The notes: a model not told the origin generated them from the sequence alone. Shown: positions 13,809 through 25,902, counted from the first letter of the stretch. The stretch is 64,000 nt of DNA from Lepturacanthus savala (GCA_030544235.1 CM060472.1:22756224-22820223); one strand, 5' to 3'. Numbers and translations are program-made.

Positions 13809-13822
13809 TGCCACCTAGTGTC
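13809..13822 (-). promoter_or_regulatory. CTCF-like motif, reverse orientation
   Basis: TGCCACCTAGTGTC matches the reverse complement of the CTCF core (CCASYAGRKGGCA type). It is a motif match only. Its orientation is opposite to that of the similar motif at 16411. Confidence 0.4.
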
Positions 13823-13859
13823 AATGGGGGGCGACCACAGTCCATTTTTTACTTTTATA

Positions 13860-13965
13860 TTCCTTGTACACTGTATTTTCATTAGTTTAGTATTTATTAC
13901 CCCAAAAATGTATGAAATCCGCTGAGCCTCTCACAATATCCCTAACTTATTGTGAGCAGTGTATA
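13860..13965 (+). mobile_element. Mariner-type MITE, 3' half only
   Basis: The segment from ATTTTCATTAGTTTAGTATT to ACTTATTGTGAGCAGTG is closely similar to the right half of the element at 17874-18067, including the terminal AATATCCCTAACTTATTGTG and a following TA. No matching left terminus is seen upstream, so this copy is 5'-truncated. Confidence 0.6.
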
Positions 13966-15428
13966 TCATTGATTTATGCTATTTAAACTACAAGACAACA
14001 GATGTCACTCTTTCCTAACAGGAACTAATAAAATACGTGCAACACAAGGCATCAAAACTTTAGAAAACATCAAGTAGTGTATGGCGTCTGTTTTTCAGGT
14101 TAAGTGATATCTAGCAGCTGTAAAACAGGAGCAATAAGGTTTAATATGTAATCTTGCAGAGGTTTTATCTTTCTCCACAAGTGACAAAGACGCTCAATTA
14201 TGGAGACCTAATGTGCTCAATATTACATACAGCAGAACCATAAATAACAGAGGAAATTATGACCTAGATAAATGACTGAATATGGGTAAAATACGTTGTC
14301 TAACAATGACATTTTGAATTATTCGAATTCATTTTAAACGGCAGAGCTAATTATGTGACTGGCTGCTAATCTCATTTATATTGGCTGTGATGGTGAAAGT
14401 TTTGAAATTAACATTTTAACAACATTTTGAAACAAAAAGCTGAGATTTAAAACATCTATTGGATCAAATCCTCATTTACGTTTTGTTTATTTTTTTAATA
14501 TTAAGCATTTCACAGCTTCAGAACAAGTCTTTCTATATGATGAAACTTTTCAGAGGGCTGCACTTCCAGCCACGCCGCCATTATTGAAGTGATGGCAGAT
14601 ATTTTGTCTTTCGCAGCTGATGAAAATGCCTGTGACATCACTGCGGCAACAGGAGCAGGAAGAGCTTCACCGTGAGCTTCTGTGATTCACTCCTTTACAT
14701 TGTGCAGGGTGCGGGAAAATCCTTAAAACTCATTATACTGTAGTTTAAAGTGGCTCAAAATATTGAAGCCTTCATACACAGCAAGGCCCAAACCCCCTGC
14801 AAAGTTCTTGACATATTATCTACTAAATATGTCGTAACAATGTTACGTCAGAAACCAACTGTAGTTCAGAGTACAACTTCGAAAAAGCCAGTTAGAAGAC
14901 AAGTCATTAGCAAATCTGTCTGCATAAATCAGCCATAAGCAGCGAGATGCGTAATGTTTACATTTCAGGCCTGTAAAATAAAACAAGCAGATTAGATATT
15001 CATGCATTGGTTTAAAGGTCATTAAACATACAATTAAAACACATGAAAGTGAGAGCTAATATCACATAATTCTGTCATTTCAAACCGAGTTAGTCTAGAC
15101 TAAACTTGAGTTAGTCTATCAAGTAGGCTTGGACCTTGGCTTGCTCACAATATGTTTCATGAAAACAAAATATCTTTGTGTTCTAGTATTTGTCCGAGCT
15201 GCATATCACTGCTTTAGTCTGCTCTACAGTGTATATTACTGGTGCAATGTTAAACTGGCAGCTAAACTGGCAGCTAAACTGGAGAAGCAGGTTTCAGTTT
15301 ATACTGTATGTGCCACAGAAAACGCACAGTTCTTAAAAAAGGCTACAGAGTAAATAACTGAAACATATGGTACAACAATACAAGTTCTGCCACCTTCCCA
15401 ACCCTGATAACAATGTGTGTATATATAG

Positions 15429-15430
<2 letters not shown>
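13966..15430. other. slc66a2 intron 2, no gene seen
   Basis: AT-rich intron with no recognised feature. A short tandem duplication (GGCAGCTAAACT) occurs near 15258-15282. Confidence 0.4.

Positions 15431-15494
<64 letters not shown>
15431..15494. repeat. (AT)n microsatellite
   Basis: About 32 uninterrupted AT units, flanked by TATAGCGATATAT and TATAGTGATATATGG. These flanks resemble the ATATCG-type repeat at 7.0-7.2 kb, so the tract may have grown inside such an element. Confidence 0.95.
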
Positions 15495-15499
<5 letters not shown>

Positions 15500-16410
15500 G
15501 TGATATATGGGCCATATGACAATATCACTATATTCAATTTTGGATATTGGTCCAAGCCTCCTATCAAGCTCATTATTTTAGTATTAATAGTGTAAATCAC
15601 TGTTAAGTAAAACTATCATTTCACATAAATGACTATTTTATGTTTAGGTTAGAAACTTTGCCGTCCATGTGTGTAAAATGTTCAAGGAATAGCCCTTGTA
15701 TAACAATTTAATTTTTATAATAATTTAACTATACTGGGGAGAATGATTTTGAAGCATTTCTGGTGGCTCGTGGTGGTCTAAAATATTCAACTTGTGGGTT
15801 TCTTCATGCTTTCTTATGTACATGCACATGAGAAAAATAAAGAAAATCACCTCCATGCAGGTTTTCAAACGAAACCTTATCCTCTTCAGTGGTACTGGGG
15901 GGGGGACGTATCATGCATTTACGGCGTCGGAGCAAAGGCTGTAATGTGTCCGATGAATCAAACATGGATGCGACAACAGGATTACATGCTAGTGAAATGG
16001 GTTTCATGCATCATCCGGACGTTTGTTGTGAGAGGGGTTAGTCGGGGTCGTCATGCACGAGACACACAAGAGATGGAGGCGGGAGAGGCAGATGAACTAC
16101 AACTGATGTTTCATGGCTGACACATGAAGTTCTGTACGTACCCAGAAAGAGCCTCTTAGGGATTCTGACCTCCTCGTCCTTACTGTCTGTCGCTACAGAC
16201 AAAATAAATCAATTTAAAAAAAAAAAAAAGAGGGGAGGAGGGGGGGGGACAGGGACAGAAAACAAAAAGAGCTTGGTTTGGTTTCCTTAGCCAGAGGTAA
16301 CCCCTGTTCTGTTAGGTTTATGAACTTGGGTGTCACAGATGATTTTCTAACAAATAATCAGTGATAGTGTAGTGTTCTTTTTAAATAGAGCATTTAGTGC
16401 ACACTAAACA
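15495..16410. other. slc66a2 intron 2, no gene seen
   Basis: Unassigned intron sequence. A 108-codon open frame (15794-16120) has no family resemblance and no matching splice context, so it is not called as a gene. A poly(A)/poly(G) run occurs near 16215-16250. Confidence 0.4.
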
Positions 16411-16425
16411 CCATTAGAGGGCAGC
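16411..16425 (+). promoter_or_regulatory. CTCF-like motif, forward orientation
   Basis: CCATTAGAGGGCAGC fits the CTCF core consensus CCANNAGRGGGCRSY well. With the reversed motif at 13809 it forms a divergent pair about 2.6 kb apart inside the long slc66a2 intron. Occupancy is not shown. Confidence 0.45.
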
Positions 16426-17857
<1,432 letters not shown>

Positions 17858-17873
17858 CATCATATCATATATA

Positions 17874-18067
17874 TCACAATAAGTTAGGGATATTAGTTTT
17901 TACATGAGTCATTTGCTATTTGGTCTGAATTTTAATAAAATAAGTAAAAGTTGCCTTTGATATTACTAACAATGAATGAGAAGAAACATCATTTCCATTA
18001 GTTTCATGTTTATTACCTCAGAAATGTATGAGTCCCTCACAATATCCCTAACTTATTGTGAGTAGTG
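17874..18067. mobile_element. Mariner-type MITE with inverted termini
   Basis: A perfect 21-bp inverted repeat frames the element. The left arm is 17874-17894 (starts TCACAATAAGTTAGGG) and the right arm is 18041-18061 (ends CCCTAACTTATTGTGA). The right end continues GTAGTG and then TA, which fits a TA target duplication of the Tc1/mariner superfamily. The left end lacks those outer bases, and the AT microsatellite takes their place. Length is about 190 bp with no coding capacity. The copy at 13860-13965 belongs to the same family. Confidence 0.75.
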
Positions 18068-18472
18068 TATTTGTTTTAAATAAAAATGTGTGACTTTCAG
18101 CCTTAGACTAAGATGAATATGACCCTGTATTTCGTTTAGAATGCAGAAGTCTGAGAGTTCATTCTGAATTATTTATTAACAGACACTCTGCAGTACAGAC
18201 AACAATCGTCATTGTGGTTTAACTGGTGGTTTGCTGCTGCAACAGTTGTACGAGCGCTGACGCAGATTTAACTGGAAGAGTTTAAACATTGCACTTATTG
18301 AGGAGTGGCTCTTTGTTCGCTTATATTTGCAGGTAAGAGAGTTGTTAACACACACACACACACAGGACCTACACACATCCACACACACACACATACATAT
18401 ATACAGTGTTTGTTGTTGTTACTGAGCTGTATCAGCTCTGTAAAGAGGCCCCCAGCGCAGGGTTTTTCTGAC

Positions 18473-18606
18473 CTATGAAGGAGCGTCTTTTGGTGGCGAG
18501 TTCAGTGGCCATGCGGACGTTGGTGCACAGGTTGAGCATGATCAGCATGGTGGCGATCATGATGATGCTCTGCCACAGCAGCAGTGTCTCGAAGTAGCGG
18601 CCGAAT
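18473..18606 (-). CDS. slc66a2: slc66a2 (PQLC1) exon 2
   Basis: Read 18606 to 18473, 134 nt. The acceptor is CCCATCAG and the donor GTCAGA, a weak but acceptable GT site. The split codon AG|A joins exon 1 to give ILFR-FGRYFE, matching the ILFWFGRRFE region of human SLC66A2. The exon then encodes the membrane segment LLLWQSIIMIATMLIMLNLC and the basic loop MATELATKRRSFI. It leaves one base of a codon for the next exon (phase 1), consistent with exon 3 at 6886. Confidence 0.93.
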
Positions 18607-19680
18607 CTGATGGGAGGCGAAAACAGAAGAATGCATGAATTCACTGTGGAACATGTAAGCGAGGATGAAATCAGGAGTCGCTGCGTTTGGCGCCGGGAAC
18701 GCCGCACGCCGTGCTGGCTGCTCCGCTTCTCTCACGGCGTCTCGCTTAAAACGATGGCGCTTAGCTGTGCGAGTCGTCTTGTTTTTTTGAAATCTCTGGG
18801 ACAATATTGCTCTTTGTTTCCAGGATTATCCCAGGAGAGTCCCTGCAGCCAACACGGGTCCCATTGCGTCCCTGTTCTCTGGAGCAATTAATCAATCGCC
18901 GATAATAGTAAAAAAAACAATGGTTAAAAAATAGCTGATGTTGGATGCAGTTTGGTTTAAGAAAGTCATGTATCAGCAACATTTATGTACAGTACAGTAG
19001 GCGGCACTAAGAAATGAGAGACAAATTCAAAGTTTTAATCCTATGGAAGCTCTTAAAGTACAGATTCGCAATTTTTTCAAGTTTGTCTTGAAACAGGTAC
19101 CCAAACTTTTGCTTGCCATAATCATCCCTCTTGTTCATACTGGTCATTAGATAATACCTTCATAATGCACTTACATTATTTTCCTTGCCAATATCGTTGT
19201 TGTTTGGTTCATAACATTGAGTTGTTTGATTCATAAAATAGAAAGCCCAAGGAAGAAATATAAATAAATATAATAAACGATCGAGTATCTGAGCTTCAAA
19301 CAGATTCAATCACAGTCAAATCAAGTTGGCATATCTTTTTAGTGCTAAACTCCATCTTTCACAAAGACAGACTTTGATGCTAAAAACGCTGATACTGTGG
19401 CAGAACTCCACTTGATATGATCAACTCAGGATGATAAAGCCTCAGATAAACATTGAAATGAATTTGTGTGGACACACTGTTGCCCCTCACTTGCATTGAA
19501 AGTTCATTTATCAGCCAGTATGAACACAAGGAAAGACAATGGCAAAGAAAAAAACTTGCTGAGTGCTCATAAGGACACCTGGCTGCTGCTGCTTTAACAC
19601 GCACTTATACATTGGTGAACTCTGCCCTTTAAAGAGGTTCATTTAAACTGTACTTTAGATTATCTAAAGACCTCTAGTTT
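18607..19680. other. slc66a2 intron 1, no gene seen
   Basis: Intronic sequence between exons 1 and 2. No further exon or known element is recognised in this part. Confidence 0.4.
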
Positions 19681-19689
19681 TGTTCCATA

Positions 19690-20100
19690 AAGTATTAGAT
19701 AGAACATTCACTCAAGCACTGTACACAAGTACAAGTTTTAAGTACTTTACTAGATATTGTGCTACTTTATACTTCCACTACATTTCAGTAAATATTGTAC
19801 TTTTTACTCCCCTACATTTATTTAACAGCCTGACAACAATATTAGCTGTAAAATGTTGTTTATACACGTTTAATGAGAATTCAAATTCCAACGATATACA
19901 TACTTTATTCTGGGAAATACAACGCTGACCTGGACAATTTTGCATAAGAAGTACTTGTACTTTTGAAACTTTACGTTTTGCTAACACTTGTTCACTTTTA
20001 CTTAAGCAATACTGAATGACTTTTAATTCTAATGGAGTACTTTTTCATTTTATTGCTACTTTGACTTAAGTACAATACATGAGTCGTTCTTCCACCACTG
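19690..20100. repeat. AGTAC-rich dispersed repeat (MITE-like)
   Basis: A stretch of AGTACTTTACTAG, TACTTTTTACTCCCCTACATT and TTGACTTAAGTAC words ends in CTTCCACCACTG. This word pattern is typical of an abundant nonautonomous repeat in fish genomes. A second, more decayed copy ends in TTCCACCACTG near 44701. The superfamily is not resolved. Confidence 0.55.
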
Positions 20101-20106
20101 CAAAGT

Positions 20107-20660
20107 ACACGACCGTAAGTTTGGGGTCACTTAGAAATTTCCTTACTTTTGAATGAAAAGCACTGTTTGTTCAATGAAGATAACTTTAAACTAATCAGAA
20201 ATGCACTCTATACATTGCTAATGTGGTTAATGGCCATTCTTTTTATGACAGGTATGTAAAATTATTGTTTTATGTGCTTTTTAAAAACAATTATGTAGTA
20301 CAACATTAAGAAAAGGTTGAATAAGGTTGATTTTTTTTTTTTTTTTTACAAAAAACATGTAAATTATCCAAATTAAACCGTTACCTGTTTGTAATTAGGA
20401 ACACGATTGCATTCAATATTGCTAAAATAGTTAACCTACTATTTTCCATTTACTTATTTTTATCAAAGAAAAACACTGCTTTTTTCCAATGAAGATAACT
20501 TTAAACTAATCAGAAATACACTCTATACATCGCTAATGTGGTAAATGACCATTCTAGCTGCAAATGTCTGGTTTTTGATGCAATATCTACATAGGTGTAT
20601 AGAGGCCCATTTCCAGCAACTATCAGTCTAGTGTTCTAATGGTACAATGTGTTGTGTAGC
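20107..20660 (+). mobile_element. Two partial copies of a Tc1-like repeat
   Basis: The first copy starts GTTTGGGGTCACTTAGAAAT near 20120. It runs through a block with AATGAAGATAACTTTAAACT and CACTCTATACATTGCTAATG to about 20245. A second copy of that block starts near 20466 and continues to a GGTACAATGTGTTG end near 20654. A third copy lies antisense at 24622-24868. The family is Tc1-like as I know it from fish genomes. No transposase frame is left. Confidence 0.65.
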
Positions 20661-20717
20661 TATTACGACAGGTATGTGACAGAAGCATTAAATCAGATGA
20701 TGTTTTGAATGGAGTTT

Positions 20718-20719
<2 letters not shown>

Positions 20720-20753
<34 letters not shown>
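20720..20753. repeat. (CA)n microsatellite
   Basis: About 17 AC units in the intron 30 bp downstream of slc66a2 exon 1. Confidence 0.95.
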
Positions 20754-20755
<2 letters not shown>

Positions 20756-20782
20756 TACACACACACATCAGGATTGTGTTAC

Positions 20783-20985
20783 CTGAAGAGGATCCTCAGG
20801 ATGTTCGCCACCAGCAGCACCAGACACACATACGTGGAGAAGCCCTCCGCGTTCTGCGTGCGGCGGATGTCTCTGTACTGGGGGATGTAGGGCACCACCC
20901 CGCCGAACACCATGGCACCGGCCGCGACCCATGACACCAGCGAGTTGAACACGGCCACGATTTGGTCAAACACTTCATCTTCCAT
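20783..20985 (-). CDS. slc66a2: slc66a2 (PQLC1) exon 1, start codon and first PQ loop
   Basis: Solute carrier family 66 member 2, a multi-pass membrane protein with two PQ-loop repeats. In mammals it is placed on endosomal/Golgi membranes and linked to lipid scrambling. Read 20985 to 20783, the exon encodes 67 residues plus two bases. The start ATG at 20985-20983 has A at -3 and G at +4. Visible features are a hydrophobic segment at about residues 15-33, the first PQ motif at residues 35-36 (VPYIPQYRDI), the family signature RRTQNAEGFSTYVCLVLL and a second hydrophobic segment ending ILRILF. The donor is AG|GTAACA. The window holds 184 codons of an expected roughly 270. The gene is head to head with hsbp1l1, as in human 18q23. 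Confidence is high for the family and for slc66a2 itself. Confidence 0.95.
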
Positions 20986-20989
20986 GTTG

Positions 20990-21540
20990 AGCGCTTAACG
21001 CGGATGTTTCCTCCTCCTCGTGACGGAACTCCCGCGAGCGATCAGAGGAACATCTCCGGCAGCGAGCACGCACACACAAACAAAGAGGCAGCAGCTACTG
21101 CCACGCCATCACAAGCGAACAGCCGTAGGGGGGCGGGGGGTAACGCCACTTCTACAGTTGGGAACAGTTAGTCCAGAGACGACGAGAACGAGTACGAGTT
21201 ACCGCGCCGCCGGTATCCGTAACGTTAGCTGACAACCTGCCCGTTACGTCCCATGTCTCTGATTCAACACTTCTTGTTGATGCTAGCGCCTGGAAGGCTG
21301 CACTTAAATCAGAAGCGGAAACTCACAAGACTCCGGAAGTAATGTGACACGGACAGCCTCGCTGTTGACAGGAAAAGTCAACTAACAATTATCTTCTTTT
21401 TCGCTCAGGTTGTCCATGTTTGACACTCTCCGCTAACCCCGGGGCATGTTCTGTGTGTTTCTCGTACGTGCGCCTTCCACCGTCTAAGCTAGCCCGCACT
21501 TTCCTGAAACGTCAGACGTCACGTAAAAACGGAGATGTTT
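20990..21540 (-). promoter_or_regulatory. slc66a2: CpG-rich slc66a2 promoter region
   Basis: GC- and CpG-rich sequence lies directly upstream of the slc66a2 start codon, in contrast to the AT-rich surroundings. It carries an ETS/GABP-type CCGGAAGT at 21333-21340 and a CRE-like GACGTCAC at 21515-21522. Both are usual in TATA-less housekeeping promoters. The transcription start itself cannot be read from sequence. Confidence 0.6.
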
Positions 21541-23000
21541 GATTCAATCAAGATAGTTCACTCACACTCTAACACTGCGTTTTTTTGTTTGTTTTAAATG
21601 TTGGAAGTATTGTATATTGAAACATAACGCTGCCGAAACGGTATGAAATATGCTAAACAAATAAATAATAATGATGATAATAATAATTATTATTATTACT
21701 GTATCTGTGTTTTACAATTTTATTTAACTAAATGCGTGTATATGTTTGTATAGTAAATTTCTGTACGTTAATTATATTTTATATATTTTGTATAATTTTT
21801 TAAAAACTGTTTTTACCTCCCAACCAAGGTATTCCACACATTTCTACTTGTATAACCAGATGACAATGAACACTGAATCTAATCTTTCAGTATCTCCTGT
21901 GCATCTCCACGGATACCTGGTCTTTCCAAAAATAGACATTTAAATGGAAGACATTTAAATGGAAAACGTGTAAAGGCCCATTTACTCCCTCGTGACTTAA
22001 TGCAGCCAGAGTGATTTCTATCACAGTAGAGGCTCTGTGTGCTATAAGGGAAATTGACAATCTATCTCTTTTCCGCTGTGATTTCAGCAGCTACTGTTTT
22101 CCGCAATATTTCATGTAAGTTGACTTATTGATAGCACACGTCAGTACTTTTTTGAAGCGTACAGGGTGCCATAGTGCATATTCAGTAGGAATGAATGGTG
22201 TCTGTCATCATCACTAAATCCAGATTAGATTTGGAAGGGATTAGTGAAAGTTATATAACCGGTTTGGCAGACGGCTTCTCATCTCTCATCTGCCACTGCA
22301 CCGGGATAATCTTTTATATTAAAAGAGCAGAGCTTCAGTGTAGGAGACAGATGATTTTTCCATCCCACTCAACACAGTCACCTGTGTGACAGGCTAAACC
22401 AGTTCATAGGGTTAACAAAATGCGACCTTACGGATGTAAGTCAGGCATGGATCGGAAATCCAGAAAAAAAACAAACGTACCTTCATAATAAAAGCATACA
22501 ACTAGGAATGCGTTTTAAGTGGCACTTATTTTTGGCAGCTACAAACATTACATCTCTGATAACGCTAATCTATGTGTACTGTACTATCTGTATGGTCACT
22601 GTTAAACGAATATTAAAAATAAAATGAGATTACACGGATCACACATACAAATTTAAAATAGTTTTGATGACATATATATTAATATTATGAATATTAAGGA
22701 ATAGCAGTTTCAGATGGATTTGACAAGTTGACACTATCTTTTTTCTCACCTATAGCCCTAGGTAATGGATGCTTCATCTTAAAATTATCTAGCGACCTCA
22801 TGAAAAAAATTGAAAATCTTTTAATTTGTACACCAAAATTAATATTTTTTAGTATTTTTAGTTGAATATATATTGCTTTCTGGAAAGAAGAAAGAACATG
22901 TCGCAACAGTGACCTTTATTTTGAAATGACGAATGCTACAGGCGGAAGTCTGTTATTTTTAGGCGTTGAGTTAACTTACCGTAAAGTTGTGGGAGTCCTA
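21541..23000. other. Intergenic spacer between the divergent genes
   Basis: AT-rich spacer between the slc66a2 promoter and hsbp1l1. It holds a short ATT-rich run near 21660-21700 and no coding or RNA gene that I recognise. The hsbp1l1 promoter should lie near its 3' edge. Confidence 0.4.
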
Positions 23001-23146
23001 TAGAATTCACAGCTAGCTTTCTGAGGGCAGACACGCAGTTTGGGGGATTTTTATCGTTGTTTTGCCACATTTTAGATGAATTAAAGCCACACGTGACTTT
23101 CTTTCTCACTCACTCATTACCAGGTTTATGTAAAGTTGAACAGACG

Positions 23147-23206
23147 ATGTCGAACACAGAGAAAACACAGAAAACAAACAGAGCAGCTACAGAAATGACA
23201 GAAGCG
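23147..23206 (+). CDS. hsbp1l1: hsbp1l1 exon 1
   Basis: Heat shock factor-binding protein 1-like protein 1, a very small coiled-coil protein related to HSBP1, which binds trimeric HSF1. The exon encodes 20 residues beginning MSNTEKTQKT, a polar N-terminal tail before the coil, and ends at GCG|GTAAGT. The ATG has G at -3 and is chosen because it yields a 73-residue product, close to the human length of about 74. An acceptor-like CATTACCAG just upstream (ending at 23123) leaves open a 5' noncoding exon. The divergent neighbour slc66a2 matches the human PQLC1-HSBP1L1 arrangement, which supports the identification. Confidence 0.85.
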
Positions 23207-23294
23207 GTAAGTTGCTGTGACCTGAGCCGTGATTTCAAAGCGGACATTAAACCTTATTGTGGATAGTTTTTAACGTGTTTTATTTTCTTTATAG

Positions 23295-23361
23295 ATGGAA
23301 GAAACGATGCAGCGACTTCAGGGAAGATTCCAGGAAATCTCTGGACAGCTGGAAACCAAAT
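23295..23361 (+). CDS. hsbp1l1: hsbp1l1 exon 2, start of coiled coil
   Basis: 67 nt after the acceptor TTTATAG. It encodes MEETMQRLQGRFQEISGQLE and TK, with hydrophobic residues at heptad spacing (M, L, F, I, L), matching the LFQELQEHFQAL region of human HSBP1L1. The exon ends one base into a codon at 23361. The following bases ATATCCTTTT are a perfect U12-type 5' splice site, so no GT donor is needed. Confidence 0.88.
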
Positions 23362-23371
23362 ATATCCTTTT
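23362..23371 (+). promoter_or_regulatory. hsbp1l1: U12-type 5' splice site (AT-AC intron)
   Basis: ATATCCTTTT matches the minor-spliceosome donor consensus ATATCCTTT at every position. No GT donor lies in a position that would keep the exon 2 frame. The partner branch point is at 25061-25069. Confidence 0.85.
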
Positions 23372-23660
23372 ATCAGCATGTGACTATAGCAGTGGCTGCT
23401 GGAAGAAGTGACTGTTGAGTCAAAGTGCATCAGTATTAGCAACAAAAAGTATTAAAGTTAGAGTAGTGGTAAGTAGTCAAAGTCACCTATTTGATTAAAA
23501 GACTTAATGTATCTGATTTTAAACGGTTGTTTAAGTATTAAAAGTGATGTTAGTAAAAAAAAATAAGCAGGAATTTGAAGTTTATTTTCAGTAACTAAGT
23601 TTCAGGTTTCTATATAAAACTCATTGCATGCTTTGTGAAAATGTAGTGGAAAGATGATAG

Positions 23661-23662
<2 letters not shown>

Positions 23663-23715
<53 letters not shown>
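23663..23715. repeat. (AT)n microsatellite
   Basis: About 26 AT units inside hsbp1l1 intron 2. Confidence 0.95.
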
Positions 23716-23719
<4 letters not shown>

Positions 23720-24185
23720 CTCATGTAAAATGCAAATATTCCCCACTTTTCTGTAACAAAGCGTTATTCATTTGTTAATGTACTTAAAGTAGCTCCAGCC
23801 TTCACAAAATCTCAACCTATTTATAGTGAATCTTTCTGTATTTGGCTACTTCTGTGTATCTATATTAGATATAGAATTATCAATAGACCTTTTTTCCCAG
23901 CAGCCATATTGACATGAAATAGTAGGCAAGCACAGGTGTTACCAATCATACTACTTAAGGTTCAGTTCCATTTAGTGGAGCAGAGTCTTTCCAGTGAACA
24001 TGAACAACAGCAGCGGCCTGACTCTGTTTGACCCTAATTAATCTCTACACTTGTCACCCAGACATTTGTGTTTTCCATGAAAAGTCACACTTTTATTTAC
24101 CACCATAAATATAGTCAAGACATTGACCTTTAGAAAAACCTATTTTTGCATTTGAAATATTTTTTTTCCTTCAAACGTTTGCTTT

Positions 24186-24546
24186 CAGGGCAACACAGTG
24201 GCACAGGGGTTAGCGCTGTTGCCTCACAGCAAGAAGGTCGCAGGTTCAAGACCTCCTTGGTCCTGGGTCTGGGACCTTTCTGTGTGGAGTTTGCATGTTC
24301 TCCCTGTGTCTGTGTGGGTTTTCACCAGGTACTCCAGCTTCCTCCCACAGTCCAAAAACATGCTGAGGTTAATTGGCGACTCTAAATTGCCCGTAGGTGT
24401 GAGTGTGTGAGTGAATGGTGTGTGTGCCCCACGATTGGCTGGCGACCATCTGGGGTGTATCCCTGCCTCTCGCTGTAATGCACTGGGATTGGCTCCAGCA
24501 GACCCCTGCGACCCTAATGAGGAATAAGCAGGTATAGAAATGACTG
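24186..24546 (+). repeat. tRNA-like SINE-type dispersed repeat
   Basis: The head GTGGCACAGGGGTTAGCGCT resembles a tRNA A box, and GGTTCAAGACC downstream resembles a B box, as expected for a pol III-driven SINE. The body contains TTTCTGTGTGGAGTTTGCATG, CCTCCCACAGTCCAAAAACA and TCTAAATTGCCCGTAGGTGT, words abundant in fish genomes. A second full-length copy in the same orientation lies at 57815-58171. It sits in hsbp1l1 intron 2. The exact SINE family name is not claimed. Confidence 0.75.
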
Positions 24547-24621
24547 ACTTTTGCTTTCAGTTTTATAGCTTCTCTAACCAGCTAAAGTGTTTTCAGTTGT
24601 GCTAACATTATGGCACAAGGA

Positions 24622-24868
24622 TTTTCTAATCATCCATTAACCTTCTGACGCAATGAGGAAACACATTGTACCATTAGACCACTGGAGTGATAGTTGCCTA
24701 TGTAGATATTGCACCAAAAAACGTACATTTGCAGAAAGAATAGTCATTTACCACACTGGCAATGTATAGAGTGGTTTCTGATTAGTTTAAAGTTATCTTC
24801 ATTAAAAAAAAAAAACAGTGCTTCTCTTTCAAAAAAAAAAGGAAATTTCTAAGTAATCCCAAATCATT
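24622..24868 (-). mobile_element. Tc1-like repeat fragment, antisense
   Basis: The reverse complement of the 20.1-20.66 kb family: ACATTGTACCATTAGACC, GTAGATATTGCACCAAAAAA, then AGTTTAAAGTTATCTTCATT, ending AAATTTCTAAGTAATCCC. It lies in hsbp1l1 intron 2 and has no coding capacity. Confidence 0.65.
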
Positions 24869-25060
24869 CTGCACGGTTAAACATCCATGTCAACCAAAAC
24901 CACATTTTTTAGTGGAGGGGGCAAGTTTTGTATTAGTACTAGACTTTTTACAGCTGTGGAAACAAAAAAAATCTCTATATAGCGTAGTACTATTATTTGT
25001 TTTTAAATGTCCCGCATTCTGTTGCTGTTGCTCTTAACTGGCACAAAATGTGCAGGTTGT

Positions 25061-25069
25061 TTCCTTCAC
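25061..25069 (+). promoter_or_regulatory. hsbp1l1: U12-type branch point
   Basis: TTCCTTCAC matches the U12 branch consensus TTCCTTAAC at eight of nine positions. The putative branch A is at 25068, nine bases before the AC that ends the intron at 25077. This spacing suits the minor spliceosome. Confidence 0.8.
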
Positions 25070-25077
25070 TTTCACAC

Positions 25078-25172
25078 TAGACGAGATGGGAACACGCATC
25101 TACGGCCTCGAAAAGAACGTGGCCGAGCTCATGACCCAAGCCGGTATGGAGGAGCAGGTGGTTTCTAAGTAA
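25078..25172 (+). CDS. hsbp1l1: hsbp1l1 exon 3, conserved core and stop
   Basis: 95 nt ending in TAA at 25170-25172. It encodes (L)DEMGTRIYGLEKNVAELMT and then QAGMEEQVVSK, the most conserved part of the HSBP1 family (compare EEMGNRIEDLQKNVNDLMVQ in human HSBP1L1). Joining at AC|TA gives a Leu at the junction and keeps the heptad register. Using the AG three bases further on also keeps the frame but deletes one residue and shifts the coil. The total is 73 residues. Confidence 0.92.
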
Positions 25173-25896
25173 CTCCGGGCCTCCCATGTAGCTTCCAAAA
25201 AACCCTGCTGGGATTGCTGCCGCTGTGCCATGTTCATCAATCATCTGGAAATGGGACTTATGAGTTGGCATCAGTGTACCCTCATGAAGTTAATATCACT
25301 TTTTAGCCAAATATCTATCTTTCCCAAGGTGCTACATATGATATCAAATGCCCTTTCCCTTGATGCCAAGGAATCTCTCTGAGAGGCTTGAGATCACATA
25401 TTTATTTTTTTATACTAATATTTTTTTTTTTTCCGAGGCATGTACAGTCAGATTACAGCTGACCAAGAAGCTTAAAGGTATTTGTGGGAGTTTTTGTTGT
25501 TGTTGTAAGCAAACACAGTTTTCTTTACTTTTTATATGTATTCTACCAAAAACCTATTTGTATCAAAGGATTAACACATGTATTGAATGCATTTACTACC
25601 TCATAACATTTTCAAAGACTTTGTTTGAAAAGCATATCCATGTAGAGCGAGATAAGAAAAAATACAGGGAACTGCCTTCAAGCATGGAGGAGGGGTGATG
25701 TTAAAGTCTTACCACCAAAGTAAACGCATGTGAAAGTGAAGAGTTTGAAAATGCAGTATAAAGTGAACTATTAGAGGCTTTAAAATGTTGGCTGTTGCCT
25801 AGAGGTTAATATATTCTTGAGGGTCTTGGTTTTGCAAACAAATGGATTATAGCATGTTATTTGAATCGTATTTATATTCATATAAGGGAGAGGTTT

Positions 25897-25902
25897 AATA
25901 AA
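25897..25902 (+). terminator. hsbp1l1: Candidate poly(A) signal, hsbp1l1
   Basis: AATAAA 725 bp after the stop codon. A second AATAAA at 26057-26062 is an alternative end. Confidence 0.4.

Noticed and set aside
15343..15600. Two open frames of repeated Ile-Tyr
   Set aside because: They are translations of the (AT)n microsatellite on each strand.
24146..24410. Open frames of about 70-80 codons at the tRNA-like repeat
   Set aside because: The same words recur in the second repeat copy at 57815 in other frames, so they are repeat sequence, not a gene.
25078..25172. Using the AG at 25079-25080 as the hsbp1l1 exon 3 acceptor
   Set aside because: It keeps the frame but deletes one residue in the middle of a coiled coil that aligns without gaps to human HSBP1L1 when AC is used. 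Kept only as an alternative.
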